A DNA stretch of 64,000 nt from Dyella_B sp035690825 (GTDB taxonomy: Bacteria > Pseudomonadota > Gammaproteobacteria > Xanthomonadales > Rhodanobacteraceae): NCBI RefSeq assembly GCF_051954575.1, contig NZ_JBQCHP010000028.1, forward strand, positions 124,001 through 188,000, in the 5' to 3' direction. Under the pieces are notes generated by a model. It was not told where the DNA came from. It did not search any database and worked only from the letters and a program-made list of their open reading frames with translations. Made by a program: the position numbers and the translations under genes. Shown here in pieces: positions 26,709 to 34,808 of this stretch (the first letter of the stretch is position 1; every line of letters begins with the position of its first letter).

Positions 26709-29126
26709 ATGCGCCGACTGCTGCTCGCCGGCCTTACCGCGTTTGCCGTACTGCCTGCGGCAGCGGGCACCGCACCCAAGCTTGACCTGGAAACCATCAT
26801 GGCCAATCCGGACTGGATGGGCCACGAAGTGGAAACGCCGTATTGGAGCGTGGACGGCCGCAGCCTGTACTATCGGCTCAAGCGCGATGGCAGTCCGGTG
26901 CGGGATCTGTACCGCGTCGATCCTGCGCGTGGCGCAAGCAGCAAGCTGGACGCCGCCGCCACTGCGCATGCGGAAGGCCCCGCCGTCTACGACCGCGCGC
27001 ATCGCTATGCGGCGTACATCTTTCATGGCGACGTGTTCCTGGTGGAACTGGCTAGCGGCCGGTGTACGCAAGTCACGCGCAGCAGCCTGCCCGAATCCTC
27101 GCCGCGCTTTTCCGCCGATAGCCGCACGCTGCAATTTCGCGAGAGCAACAGCTGGTATGTCTACGACATCGCCAGCGGCGTTACCGCGCCGGTCGCGGTG
27201 CTGAAGTTCGCCGATGATCCGCAGGCCAAGAAGCCGGATGCGCTCGGCCAGCAACAGTTGGATCTGTTCAAATCACTGCGTGAAGACAAGGCGGACAAGG
27301 ACGCGCTGCACGCCAACGAACAGGAACTGGCCGCCGCCGATCCCTCGCGGGCGCCGCAGCCGTTCTACCTCGGCGACAAGCAGCAGCTGGCCGATGCGGA
27401 ACTGTCGCCCGATGGCCATTGGATGCTGGTAGTGACACAGCCTGCGCATCATGACGACGGCAAGGCGCCCAACGTCATCCACTTCGTCACCGATACCGGT
27501 TACACCGAAACCGAAGCGGCACGCACCTATGTCGGCCGCAACGATCCGGCGCCGCAATCGGTGTTGTTGCTCGACCTGGTTGCGCACAAATCGTATCCGC
27601 TTTCGACCGACAAGCTGCCGGGCATCAAGGACGATCCGCTGCAGGCGATCCGCGCCAAAACCATCGCGCAACTCCAGCAAGCCGGCAAAGGCGATGACGC
27701 CAGGGCCTTGAAGGCGCCGGACGTGCGACCGGTCACCTTGTACAGCATGGACAGCGGCAGCGCTGGCATCGTGTGGACCGACGACGGCCGCAACGCCGCG
27801 CTGGAATTCCTCGCCATCGACAACAAGGATCGCTGGATCGCCAGCGTCGACTTCACGCACCACACGCTGGTGCCACAGCATCGGTTGCACAACGACGCCT
27901 GGATCAACTGGATCTTCAACGAGTTCGGCTGGCTCAAGGACGGCCGCACGCTGTGGTACCTGAGCGAAGAAAGCGGCTATTCGCAACTCTACATAAAGCC
28001 GGTCGATGGCGCGACGAAAGCCCTGACCTCCGGCAAGTTCGAAGTGAGCCAGCCGCAGCTGTCCAACGACGGCAAATGGTTCTACCTGCGCACGAACAAG
28101 ACCGCGCCTTACAGCTACGACATCTACCGCGTGCCTTCCAACGGTGGCGAGCTCAGTCGCATCACGCGCTACGGCGGCATGGACCAGTTCGTGCTGTCGC
28201 CGGACGACACGCAACTGGCGGTGCTGCACTCTTCCGCTTATGTATTGCCGCAACTGGCCGTGCAGAACGTCGACGGCAGCGCGCCGCGCGAATTTACCCA
28301 CACCATGAAGCCCGGGTTCACTGCCTATGCGTGGATCGAACCGAAGATCGTGGAAGTGCCGTCTTCGCATGGCGCCGGCGTGATCTACGCGAAGTATTAC
28401 GGCCCGGCAGATGACACCGCCGCGCCGGCTTCGCGTCCGGCCGTGCTGTTCGTGCACGGCGCCGGCTATCTGCAAGACGTAAAGCAAGCTGCGACCTATT
28501 ACCAGCACGAGCAACTGTTCAACAACCTGCTGGTGCAGCAAGGCTACGTGGTGCTGGACATGGACTACCGCGCCTCCGAAGGCTACGGCAGCGCGTGGCG
28601 CACGGCGATCTATCGCCAGATGGGTCATCCGGAACTGGAAGACCTGCTCGACGGCAAGGCCTGGCTGGTGAAGAACCATGGCGTCGACCCCAAGCGCGTG
28701 GGCATCTACGGCGGCAGCTATGGTGGCTTCATGACCGAAATGGCGCTGCTGCGCGCACCCGGCGAATTCGCCGCCGGCGCGGCGCAGCGTCCGCCGTCGG
28801 ACTGGGTGACCTACAACGCGCCGTATACGTCCGACATCCTCAATGATCCGCAGCTCGATCCGGAGGCGTACAAGACTAGTTCGCCGATCACGTACGCGGA
28901 AAACCTGCGCGATCCGCTGTTGATCAACCATGGCCTGATCGACGACAACGTGCTGGCCAGCGATTCCATTCGCCTGTACCAGCGCTTCGTGGAACTGCAC
29001 AAGAAGAACTTCTGGATCTCGCTGTATCCGCTGGAGCGGCATGAATTCGAGCATGCCGATGCGTGGTATGACGAGTATCGGCGCATCGATGAGTTGTTCG
29101 AAACGTGGGTGAAGCCGGCACGTTGA
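26709..29126 (+). CDS. Secreted S9 family peptidase (DPP IV-like)
   Basis: An 805-residue exported serine peptidase with a signal peptide MRRLLLAGLTAFAVLPAAAG. A long beta-propeller carries DPP-like repeats (YWSVDGRSLYYR, LSPDGHWMLVVT, LSPDDTQLAVL). The C-terminal alpha/beta hydrolase domain has GGSYGGFMTEMA (Ser about 668), HGLIDDNV (Asp about 743) and LERHEFEH (His about 776). The start at 26709 is set by the signal peptide; the frame continues upstream to 26652 without homology. It probably trims peptides in the periplasm. It is not closely similar to the S9 peptidase at 8086. Confidence 0.92.
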   Translation: MRRLLLAGLTAFAVLPAAAGTAPKLDLETIMANPDWMGHEVETPYWSVDGRSLYYRLKRDGSPVRDLYRVDPARGASSKLDAAATAHAEGPAVYDRAHRYAAYIFHGDVFLVELASGRCTQVTRSSLPESSPRFSADSRTLQFRESNSWYVYDIASGVTAPVAVLKFADDPQAKKPDALGQQQLDLFKSLREDKADKDALHANEQELAAADPSRAPQPFYLGDKQQLADAELSPDGHWMLVVTQPAHHDDGKAPNVIHFVTDTGYTETEAARTYVGRNDPAPQSVLLLDLVAHKSYPLSTDKLPGIKDDPLQAIRAKTIAQLQQAGKGDDARALKAPDVRPVTLYSMDSGSAGIVWTDDGRNAALEFLAIDNKDRWIASVDFTHHTLVPQHRLHNDAWINWIFNEFGWLKDGRTLWYLSEESGYSQLYIKPVDGATKALTSGKFEVSQPQLSNDGKWFYLRTNKTAPYSYDIYRVPSNGGELSRITRYGGMDQFVLSPDDTQLAVLHSSAYVLPQLAVQNVDGSAPREFTHTMKPGFTAYAWIEPKIVEVPSSHGAGVIYAKYYGPADDTAAPASRPAVLFVHGAGYLQDVKQAATYYQHEQLFNNLLVQQGYVVLDMDYRASEGYGSAWRTAIYRQMGHPELEDLLDGKAWLVKNHGVDPKRVGIYGGSYGGFMTEMALLRAPGEFAAGAAQRPPSDWVTYNAPYTSDILNDPQLDPEAYKTSSPITYAENLRDPLLINHGLIDDNVLASDSIRLYQRFVELHKKNFWISLYPLERHEFEHADAWYDEYRRIDELFETWVKPAR

Positions 29127-29144
29127 TGCCGTCTCGCGTTGGAC

Positions 29145-29190
29145 GCGTAGGTTGGGTTACCTCCGGATCAAGTCCGGGGTAACCCAACGT
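29145..29190. repeat. TTGGGTTACC-type palindrome
   Basis: CGTAGGTTGGGTTACCTCCGG and the mirrored CCGGGGTAACCCAACG form a hairpin between convergent genes. A partner copy is at 47398-47435. It probably ends transcription from both sides. Confidence 0.8.
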
Positions 29191-29205
29191 GTCACATGTC
29201 ACGTC

Positions 29206-29880
29206 TCATTTATCGCTGTCCTTGCCATCCTTACGCCCTGCGGCAATCTCCGTCGCGGCGCGCTCCAGAATCGCCACTACGCGCTGCGCTTCGGCTTTCC
29301 AGTCACCGCCGTGCATCAGCACCGCGTGCTTGAGCGAATGCATCGCCTTACGCACCGTCATCGGCACCGACAGCTTGGCGAACATCCGTGCGCTTTCGCG
29401 CGTGCGCTCGATGATCGCCTCGACGGTGGGGCGGTTGGCGTCCAGGTACGCGCGGCCTTCGATGGTGATCGCATACAGCTTGCGCCCGCCTTGCTCGTTC
29501 TCCACCGAGGCGTGGCCCATTTCTTCCAGCATGGTCAGGGTGGGGTAGATCGCGCCGGGGCTGGGCGAGTACTGGCCGAGGAACATTTCCTCGATCGTGC
29601 GGATCAGCTCGTAGCCGTGGCGCGGTTGCTGCTCGATCAGCGCCAGCAACAACAGCTTCAGGTCGCCGTGGCCCAGCAGGCGGCCTCCGCCACGCCGTGC
29701 GCCGCCTTGCATATCGCCCCAATCGCCGAAATCGCCGTGCTGCCCGAACCCGCCATGCCGGCCGCGCCGGCCATGGAAATCGTAGGCCTCGTGGTCGAAC
29801 CCGCCGGCTTCACGCCAGCCTCCGCAGCCGCCGTCATGATGCCGATGCATGAAGCGATGGAACAGGAAGTGCCTGTGCAT
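29206..29880 (-). CDS. PadR-family regulator with His/Gly-rich N-terminus (YqjI-like)
   Basis: The 224-residue product starts with about 75 residues rich in His, Gly, Asp and Arg (MHRHFLFHRFMHRHHDGG, later FGQHGDFGDWGD). A PadR winged helix follows: LLGHGDLKLLLLALI, RHGYELIRTIEEM, SPSPGAIYPTLTMLEEMG. This layout matches E. coli YqjI, a nickel- and iron-responsive repressor whose His-rich N-terminus binds metal. I infer metal sensing. The start at 29880 has GGAG nearby. Much longer open frames on this strand are shadows. Palindromes just upstream look like its own operator. Confidence 0.85.
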   Translation of the reverse strand: MHRHFLFHRFMHRHHDGGCGGWREAGGFDHEAYDFHGRRGRHGGFGQHGDFGDWGDMQGGARRGGGRLLGHGDLKLLLLALIEQQPRHGYELIRTIEEMFLGQYSPSPGAIYPTLTMLEEMGHASVENEQGGRKLYAITIEGRAYLDANRPTVEAIIERTRESARMFAKLSVPMTVRKAMHSLKHAVLMHGGDWKAEAQRVVAILERAATEIAAGRKDGKDSDK

Positions 29881-29885
29881 GATGA

Positions 29886-29939
29886 ACTCCGATATATCGA
29901 AATGACGGTTGAAACGATATATCGAAAATGTATCGGAGT
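29886..29939. promoter_or_regulatory. Tandem CGATATATCG palindromes: candidate PadR operator
   Basis: CGATATATCG occurs at 29890-29899 and 29915-29924, 25 bases centre to centre, each followed by GAAATG or GAAAATG. The pair is enclosed by ACTCCGATA (29886-29894) and TATCGGAGT (29931-29939). The site starts six bases upstream of the PadR start codon and 98 bases before the DUF899 gene, so it could control both. Confidence 0.7.
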
Positions 29940-30036
29940 GCAAGCGGCAGCCCGATGGAGCGGAAATACCCAGCTTGTCGAATTTCCCGATCTCTATCCG
30001 TCGTTCCCATAGGGCCAACCTCCGGAGGAACGCAGC

Positions 30037-30747
30037 ATGACCCAGAACCCCACCCTCGTCCCCGCCGCCGAACTGGTGAAGCGCAACAATGTCACGCAGC
30101 CGAACGAAAGCGCCGAGTACCGCCGAGCACGCAACGAACTGCTGCGCGAAGAGATCGAACTGCGCCGCCACATCGAACGCGTCGCCGCCATGCGCCGCAG
30201 CTTGCCGCCTGGCGGCGAAGTCATCGGCGACTACCGTTTCGAAGGCGAAAACGGTCCCTGCGATTTCGCCGGCCTGTTCGGCGACAAGCAGACCCTGGTC
30301 GTCTACAGCTACATGTTCGGCCCGCAACGCGAACGTCCGTGCCCGATGTGCACTTCGCTGCTCAGTGCGTGGGAAGGCGAAGCGCGCGATATCGAGCAGC
30401 GCATCGCCCTGGCCGTGGTCGCACGCTCGCCGATCGACAGATTGCTGGCATTCAAGCGCGAACGCGGCTGGCGCGATCTGAAGCTTTATTCCGATCTCAA
30501 CGGCAACTACAGCCGCGACTATCACGCGATCGAGCCGGACGGCAGCGACATGCCGGAAATCAACGTGTTCACCCGCCGCGATGGCACCATCCGCCTGTTC
30601 TGGGCCGGCGAAATGGGCTTCGATACCGCCGATCCCGGACAAGACCCGCGCGGCGCGCCCGATCCGATGCCGATCTGGACCGTGCTGGACATGACGCCGG
30701 AAGGACGCGGCACGGATTGGTATCCGAAGCTGGCGTATCCATCCTAA
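30037..30747 (+). CDS. DUF899 thioredoxin-like protein
   Basis: A 236-residue cytosolic protein of the DUF899 family, with an AhpC/thioredoxin-like fold. Visible signatures are RRARNELLREEIELRRHIE near the start, YRFEGENGPCDFAGLF, LVVYSYMF, a CPMC motif in RPCPMCTSLLSAW (Cys about 102 and 105), FSD/LYSDLNGNYSRDY and the final TDWYPKLAYPS. Function is uncharacterised; a redox role is inferred from the fold and the CPMC pair. A strong GGAGGA site precedes the ATG at 30037. Divergent from the YqjI-like regulator, which may control it. Its TAA overlaps the stop of the convergent exporter gene (CTAA). Confidence 0.88.
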   Translation: MTQNPTLVPAAELVKRNNVTQPNESAEYRRARNELLREEIELRRHIERVAAMRRSLPPGGEVIGDYRFEGENGPCDFAGLFGDKQTLVVYSYMFGPQRERPCPMCTSLLSAWEGEARDIEQRIALAVVARSPIDRLLAFKRERGWRDLKLYSDLNGNYSRDYHAIEPDGSDMPEINVFTRRDGTIRLFWAGEMGFDTADPGQDPRGAPDPMPIWTVLDMTPEGRGTDWYPKLAYPS

Positions 30748-32123
30748 GGTTTGGCCTGCGTGTGCGCGGCGATGCCACGGAAGGCCAGCGCCGCGGCCAG
30801 CAGCAGCAGGCCCAGCGCGATCCATGCGGAGCTGTGCAGGCCGCTGACCACCTGCGCATTGTTGTCGCCGGCCAGCGAACCGAACAGCGCCACCCCGATC
30901 GCGCCTGCGGCCTGGCGTGCCGAATTGAGCACGCCTGAGGCCGTACCCGACGCCTGCTTGTCGACGGCCGAAAGCACGGTGGTGGTCATTGCCGGCACGC
31001 CCAGGCCCATGCCGCACGGCAGCAACGCGAAGGCCGGCAGCATCAGCAGGTAGGCGCTGTGCGCATCCAGCGACAGAAACAGCAGGAAGCCCACCGCATC
31101 GATCAGCGCACCCAGCACCATCGGCCAGCGCGCGCCGATGCGTCCCACCAACCATCCGCTCAATATGTTGATGCCGAAGAACGTCGCGGTCAGCGGCAGA
31201 TAGGCCAGGCCCGTGCGCAACGCGCTGTAGCCATGCACGCGCTGCAGATAAAGGCTGAGCAGGAACACGATGCCGTAGTAGGTGAGATTGACGATCACGC
31301 CGTACACCACCGCCACGCTGAAGCCTGGCGCGCGGAAAAACTTCAGCGGCAACATCGGCGCCGCACTGCGTGACTCCGTCCGCACGAACAATGGCGTGGC
31401 CACCAGCGCCACCGCCGCGCAAGCGAGCACCAGCGGATGCGTCCAGCCCAGCGGCTTGGCTTCGACCACCGCCATGGTTACGCCGGTCAGCGCGAGGATC
31501 GCCAGCAATTGACCAGGCGCATCGAAGCGGCCGTCGCGCGCCTTGCGCTCGGTTTCCGGCACGCGCCAGGTCAACCATGCGCCCACGGCCGAGATCGGCA
31601 GATTGACGAAAAAAATGCTGCGCCAGCTGGTGAAGCTCATCAGCAAGCCGCCGAGGATCGGTCCCGCCGCAATCGAAATGGCGCCCGCGGCGGTCCACCA
31701 CCCTACGGCGCGCGCGCGCACGGCATGCTCGTGCGCGGTCGCATGGTTGAGCAGCGCCAGCGAACACGGCAGCATCGCCGCCGCGCCGATTCCTTGCAAC
31801 GCGCGCCCACCGATCAGCATCGCCGCGTTCACCGAACATCCGCATAGCGCAGATGAGAATGCGAACAACGCCATGCCACCCAGGTAAACGCGCCGCGCAC
31901 CGAGGCGATCGCCGAGATAGCCCATGCTCAGCAACAGCACTGCAAACGCCAGCGCGTACGCATCCACCACCCACTGCAAACCCGCCACGCCCGCATGCAG
32001 CTCGCTGGAGATGCGCGGCAACGCCACGTTGACGATGGTGACATCCAGCTGCACCAGCGCAAAGCCGAAGCTGGCCGCCACGGTCACCCGCGCGATGCTG
32101 CGTTGGAAGGCGTGCTGATCCAT
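30744..32123 (-). CDS. MFS drug exporter, DHA2 (14-helix) type
   Basis: A 459-residue inner membrane proton antiporter. Motifs include LDVTIVNVALPRIS in the first helix (motif D1), GYLGDRLGARRVYLGG (motif A) and the antiporter motif C region in AGPILGGLLMSF. The family exports hydrophobic drugs or metabolites; the substrate is unknown. No membrane fusion protein or TolC partner is adjacent, so it may work alone. It starts at 32123. The TAG stop overlaps the TAA of the convergent DUF899 gene. Confidence 0.9.
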   Translation of the reverse strand: MDQHAFQRSIARVTVAASFGFALVQLDVTIVNVALPRISSELHAGVAGLQWVVDAYALAFAVLLLSMGYLGDRLGARRVYLGGMALFAFSSALCGCSVNAAMLIGGRALQGIGAAAMLPCSLALLNHATAHEHAVRARAVGWWTAAGAISIAAGPILGGLLMSFTSWRSIFFVNLPISAVGAWLTWRVPETERKARDGRFDAPGQLLAILALTGVTMAVVEAKPLGWTHPLVLACAAVALVATPLFVRTESRSAAPMLPLKFFRAPGFSVAVVYGVIVNLTYYGIVFLLSLYLQRVHGYSALRTGLAYLPLTATFFGINILSGWLVGRIGARWPMVLGALIDAVGFLLFLSLDAHSAYLLMLPAFALLPCGMGLGVPAMTTTVLSAVDKQASGTASGVLNSARQAAGAIGVALFGSLAGDNNAQVVSGLHSSAWIALGLLLLAAALAFRGIAAHTQAKP

Positions 32124-32241
32124 GTCGAGGGACTGCTGAAAAGCAGCACCTTATGCCATGGAGGGGATGGATGTTTCGTGGAAGAGCGAAGCATTCGTAC
32201 TTGTGCGTGAGATTCGTTGAACCTCAACGCAGGCCAGTACG

Positions 32242-32361
32242 TTCCCTCCCCTACGTGTAGTAGGAGAGGGTTAGCGTGGGTGAAGTAACCTCACGATGCA
32301 TTTCAACGATGCGGCAAGCTCGACAACCCCACCCCAGCCCTCCCCTGCACGCAGGGAAGGG
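32242..32361 (+). repeat. Dispersed ~120-bp palindrome-ended repeat, copy 2
   Basis: This copy has the same two border hairpins and centre (GTGAAGTAACCTCACGATGC ... GATGCGGCAAGCTCGACAAC) as copies 1 and 3. It fills the intergenic region 32124-32500, which otherwise holds no gene that I can support. Confidence 0.85.
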
Positions 32362-32500
32362 CGTCATTTCCCGCGTAACTGCAACTACGGCGCGTTCACA
32401 AACGCCTTCCATGCATTGACCAGATTGCCCGCATTCACCGAACTATGCATTGGCGAAACTCCAGCCCAGCCGGAAAACAACTCGCTACATTCGGTTTACA

Positions 32501-33184
32501 TCAATCCACCCCGCGCAGCCGCGCCACCATGCCCACCGAAGCGATCAACGCGCGCGAAAGCAAACGCATGTCCACCGGCATGTAAGGCCGCCGCACATCC
32601 AGCAGCAAGGCGATGCGTGGCTCGTCGCTGTGATTCCACACTTCATGCGGATAGGTATCGTCCCACAGCAGGTGCTCGCCATTGCCGATGCGATAGTCGC
32701 GATCGTTGAGTGCAAGTACGGCGGCCGGCTGGCCTTGCGCGTCCACCGGCACCGACAGTCCCAACTGATACCGCAAGATGCCGCGAAACGGTCCGCGATG
32801 CCGAGGAATATGCTTGCGCGGTGCCAGAAACGACAATGTGGCCGAAAGGACATCCGGCGATGCGGCAATAAGTTGCGCCAGCGTCGGGCAGGCAGCGAGG
32901 TTCTTCTCGACATTCGCGCCGTACACCTTCAGCACGAATACGCGCCAGTCGCGGCCGTCGTTGGCGGAAATGGGCATCTGCGCCGGCATGATCTCGTGAA
33001 AGCGTGGCACCGCATGCAGGCGCGTGGCGATCGCCTGCGCTTCCTCGCGCAGCGCCGGCCACGCGTGGGCGAACTTGCCGGCGTCGGGAAAATAGCGGGC
33101 GGCATCCAGCACCGGCGGCGTGTCGATGCGTGCATCGTAAAGCCGGCGCACTACGTTGGCTGACAGGTCGTACAGCAGGCTCAT
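32501..33184 (-). CDS. Aspartyl/asparaginyl beta-hydroxylase family protein (LpxO-like)
   Basis: The 227-residue product matches Fe(II)/2-oxoglutarate-dependent hydroxylases of the Asp_Arg_Hydrox family. Iron and co-substrate residues lie in HIPRHRGPFRGILRYQLGL and in DTYPHEVWNHSDEPRIALLLDV (His in both, Arg in the second). LpxO members hydroxylate the secondary myristate of lipid A at the inner membrane; others act on proteins. There is no clear membrane anchor beyond the C-terminal hydrophobic RALIASVGMVARL. I start at 33184 because longer open frame upstream has no homology. Confidence 0.82.
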   Translation of the reverse strand: MSLLYDLSANVVRRLYDARIDTPPVLDAARYFPDAGKFAHAWPALREEAQAIATRLHAVPRFHEIMPAQMPISANDGRDWRVFVLKVYGANVEKNLAACPTLAQLIAASPDVLSATLSFLAPRKHIPRHRGPFRGILRYQLGLSVPVDAQGQPAAVLALNDRDYRIGNGEHLLWDDTYPHEVWNHSDEPRIALLLDVRRPYMPVDMRLLSRALIASVGMVARLRGVD

Positions 33185-33359
33185 GCGGGCGATGCCTTGT
33201 CGCAATACATTCGGTGGCGTCCATGTCGGTAATGGTCTCGACGCGACGTATGCTCCGGCGTTCGGGGGCGGCGGCGCGTGAAGATCGTTATCACGAGGAA
33301 CGGTCAATGCCCACGGCTGTTGACCCGAGCGGCCTATAAGCGCGCCGCTGGCCGGTGGT

Positions 33360-34808
33360 ATGGTGGCGCGCTGCTGCGCCAACGTCGTTCGGGGGTCGCC
33401 TTTGCGTCGCGCTGTGCTTGCATCGATCACGTCTTCGCGGCTGGGACGCGCAGGGCTGGAAGCCGTCGCGACCATGCTGGCGACGATCGCCACGCTGCTG
33501 TGCGTGCTGCCGATCAGCCGCGAACCCGGTCCGGCCATCTTGGCGGTGGTGTTGTGCCTGTCGCTGTCGCGCAGCCAGCTGGATCGCAATCGCCGCGGCC
33601 GCATCGAGGCCTTCCTGGTGCTGCCGGCCGTCGGCCTTGCGGCGGCGGGCGTAGGCGTGCTGCTGCATCGCTTTCCGATCGTGGGCGCGCTGGTGTTCAT
33701 CACGGGCATGTTCGTGGCGATCTGGCTGCGGCGGTTCGGCCCGATGGCGCGGCGCATCGGTTCATTGATTGCTTTGCCGTTCGTCACGCTGCTGATGGTG
33801 CCTTACATACCGCCCAGGCACCCCGGCCCGCTGCCGGCGTGGCTGTTGCCGATCGTGATCGGATGGCTGGCATTGTGCTGGGTCCATCTGGTGCACGCGC
33901 TGGCACAGGCGCTTCGTTTGTTGCCGCCAGTCAGTCACACAGCCGTTGTTGCTGCGCCAGCACCGGAAAGCGCGCTGCGCCCGATCGCCTCCACGCGCAT
34001 GGCGATCCAGATGGCGGTGGCCTTGGCGGTGTCCTTCGCCGTGGGCTATATCGCGTTTCCGCAGCACTGGGGGTGGATCGTGTTGACCGCCTTTATCGTC
34101 AACAGCGGCAATCGCGGGCGGTTGGACGTGGCGCACAAGAGCGTGCTGCGCGTGCTTGGCGCCGCGGCGGGCACGCTCTGCGCGCTGCTGCTGGGTGTGC
34201 ATCTGGGCCTGGACGAGCGCATGCAGGTAATCCTGATTCTCGTCGCCGCCTTCTTCGGCATTTGGCTACGGCCGCTGGGCTATGGCTGGTGGGCGTTGTT
34301 CGCCACGGTGGCGCTGGCATTGCTGCAGAATCTTGCGGGCGTGCCTGCGGCGCGCGTGTTGTGGCCGCGGCTGGAGGAAATCGTGGTCGGCGCAGTCATC
34401 GGCGTGGCGGCGGCATGGTTTGTCTTACCGGTGCGTTCCACGGGCGTACTGCGCCGACGCATCGCCGATGCGCTGGCCGCACTGGCCGCCGCGCTGGATC
34501 GGTCATCGTCGACGGGTAAACCGGATGCCTTCTTTGCCGCATTGCATGCCGTAGAGCAGGTGGCGCCGGCGTTTCGCGCCACACGCCACCTTGCACATCG
34601 CGTGCGGCCGGAGTGCCCTGCCGACTGGATCGAAACGCTGATCAACTGCCGCGAACCAGTCGTAAAACTGATCGAACAGGGTTCGGCGCCGCCGAATGTG
34701 CAACGCGCGCTGGCGCATGCACGTCGCTCCTTGCGCGAGCCGGAACAGATCCTTCCGGCCTTGCAGCAACTGCGCGCGTGCCTGCACGAAGCGGCGCCTG
34801 ACGCCTAA
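33360..34808 (+). CDS. FUSC-family membrane protein
   Basis: The 482-residue protein has about ten to eleven hydrophobic segments in two blocks, with a second FUSC-type half starting near residue 220 (FPQHWGWIVLTAFIVNSGNRGR, VLGAAAGTLCALLLG, FGIWLRPLGYGWWALFATVAL), and a cytosolic C-terminal helical domain. Relatives include aromatic acid exporter AaeB and YccS. The predicted role is efflux of an aromatic or organic acid, with low certainty. The N-terminus is uncertain: ATG 33360 has no good RBS and an in-frame TTG near 33402 follows GGGGG. Its TAA overlaps the stop of the convergent exporter gene. Confidence 0.8.
   Translation: MVARCCANVVRGSPLRRAVLASITSSRLGRAGLEAVATMLATIATLLCVLPISREPGPAILAVVLCLSLSRSQLDRNRRGRIEAFLVLPAVGLAAAGVGVLLHRFPIVGALVFITGMFVAIWLRRFGPMARRIGSLIALPFVTLLMVPYIPPRHPGPLPAWLLPIVIGWLALCWVHLVHALAQALRLLPPVSHTAVVAAPAPESALRPIASTRMAIQMAVALAVSFAVGYIAFPQHWGWIVLTAFIVNSGNRGRLDVAHKSVLRVLGAAAGTLCALLLGVHLGLDERMQVILILVAAFFGIWLRPLGYGWWALFATVALALLQNLAGVPAARVLWPRLEEIVVGAVIGVAAAWFVLPVRSTGVLRRRIADALAALAAALDRSSSTGKPDAFFAALHAVEQVAPAFRATRHLAHRVRPECPADWIETLINCREPVVKLIEQGSAPPNVQRALAHARRSLREPEQILPALQQLRACLHEAAPDA

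Noticed and set aside
27273..29054. Minus-strand 593-codon frame
   Set aside because: Antisense shadow of the S9 peptidase at 26709-29126.
29206..31974. Minus-strand open frame of 922 codons
   Set aside because: Only its last 224 codons are the PadR regulator; the rest runs antisense through the DUF899 gene and in a different frame from the real MFS gene on the same strand, with no homology of its own. It is a GC-rich shadow.
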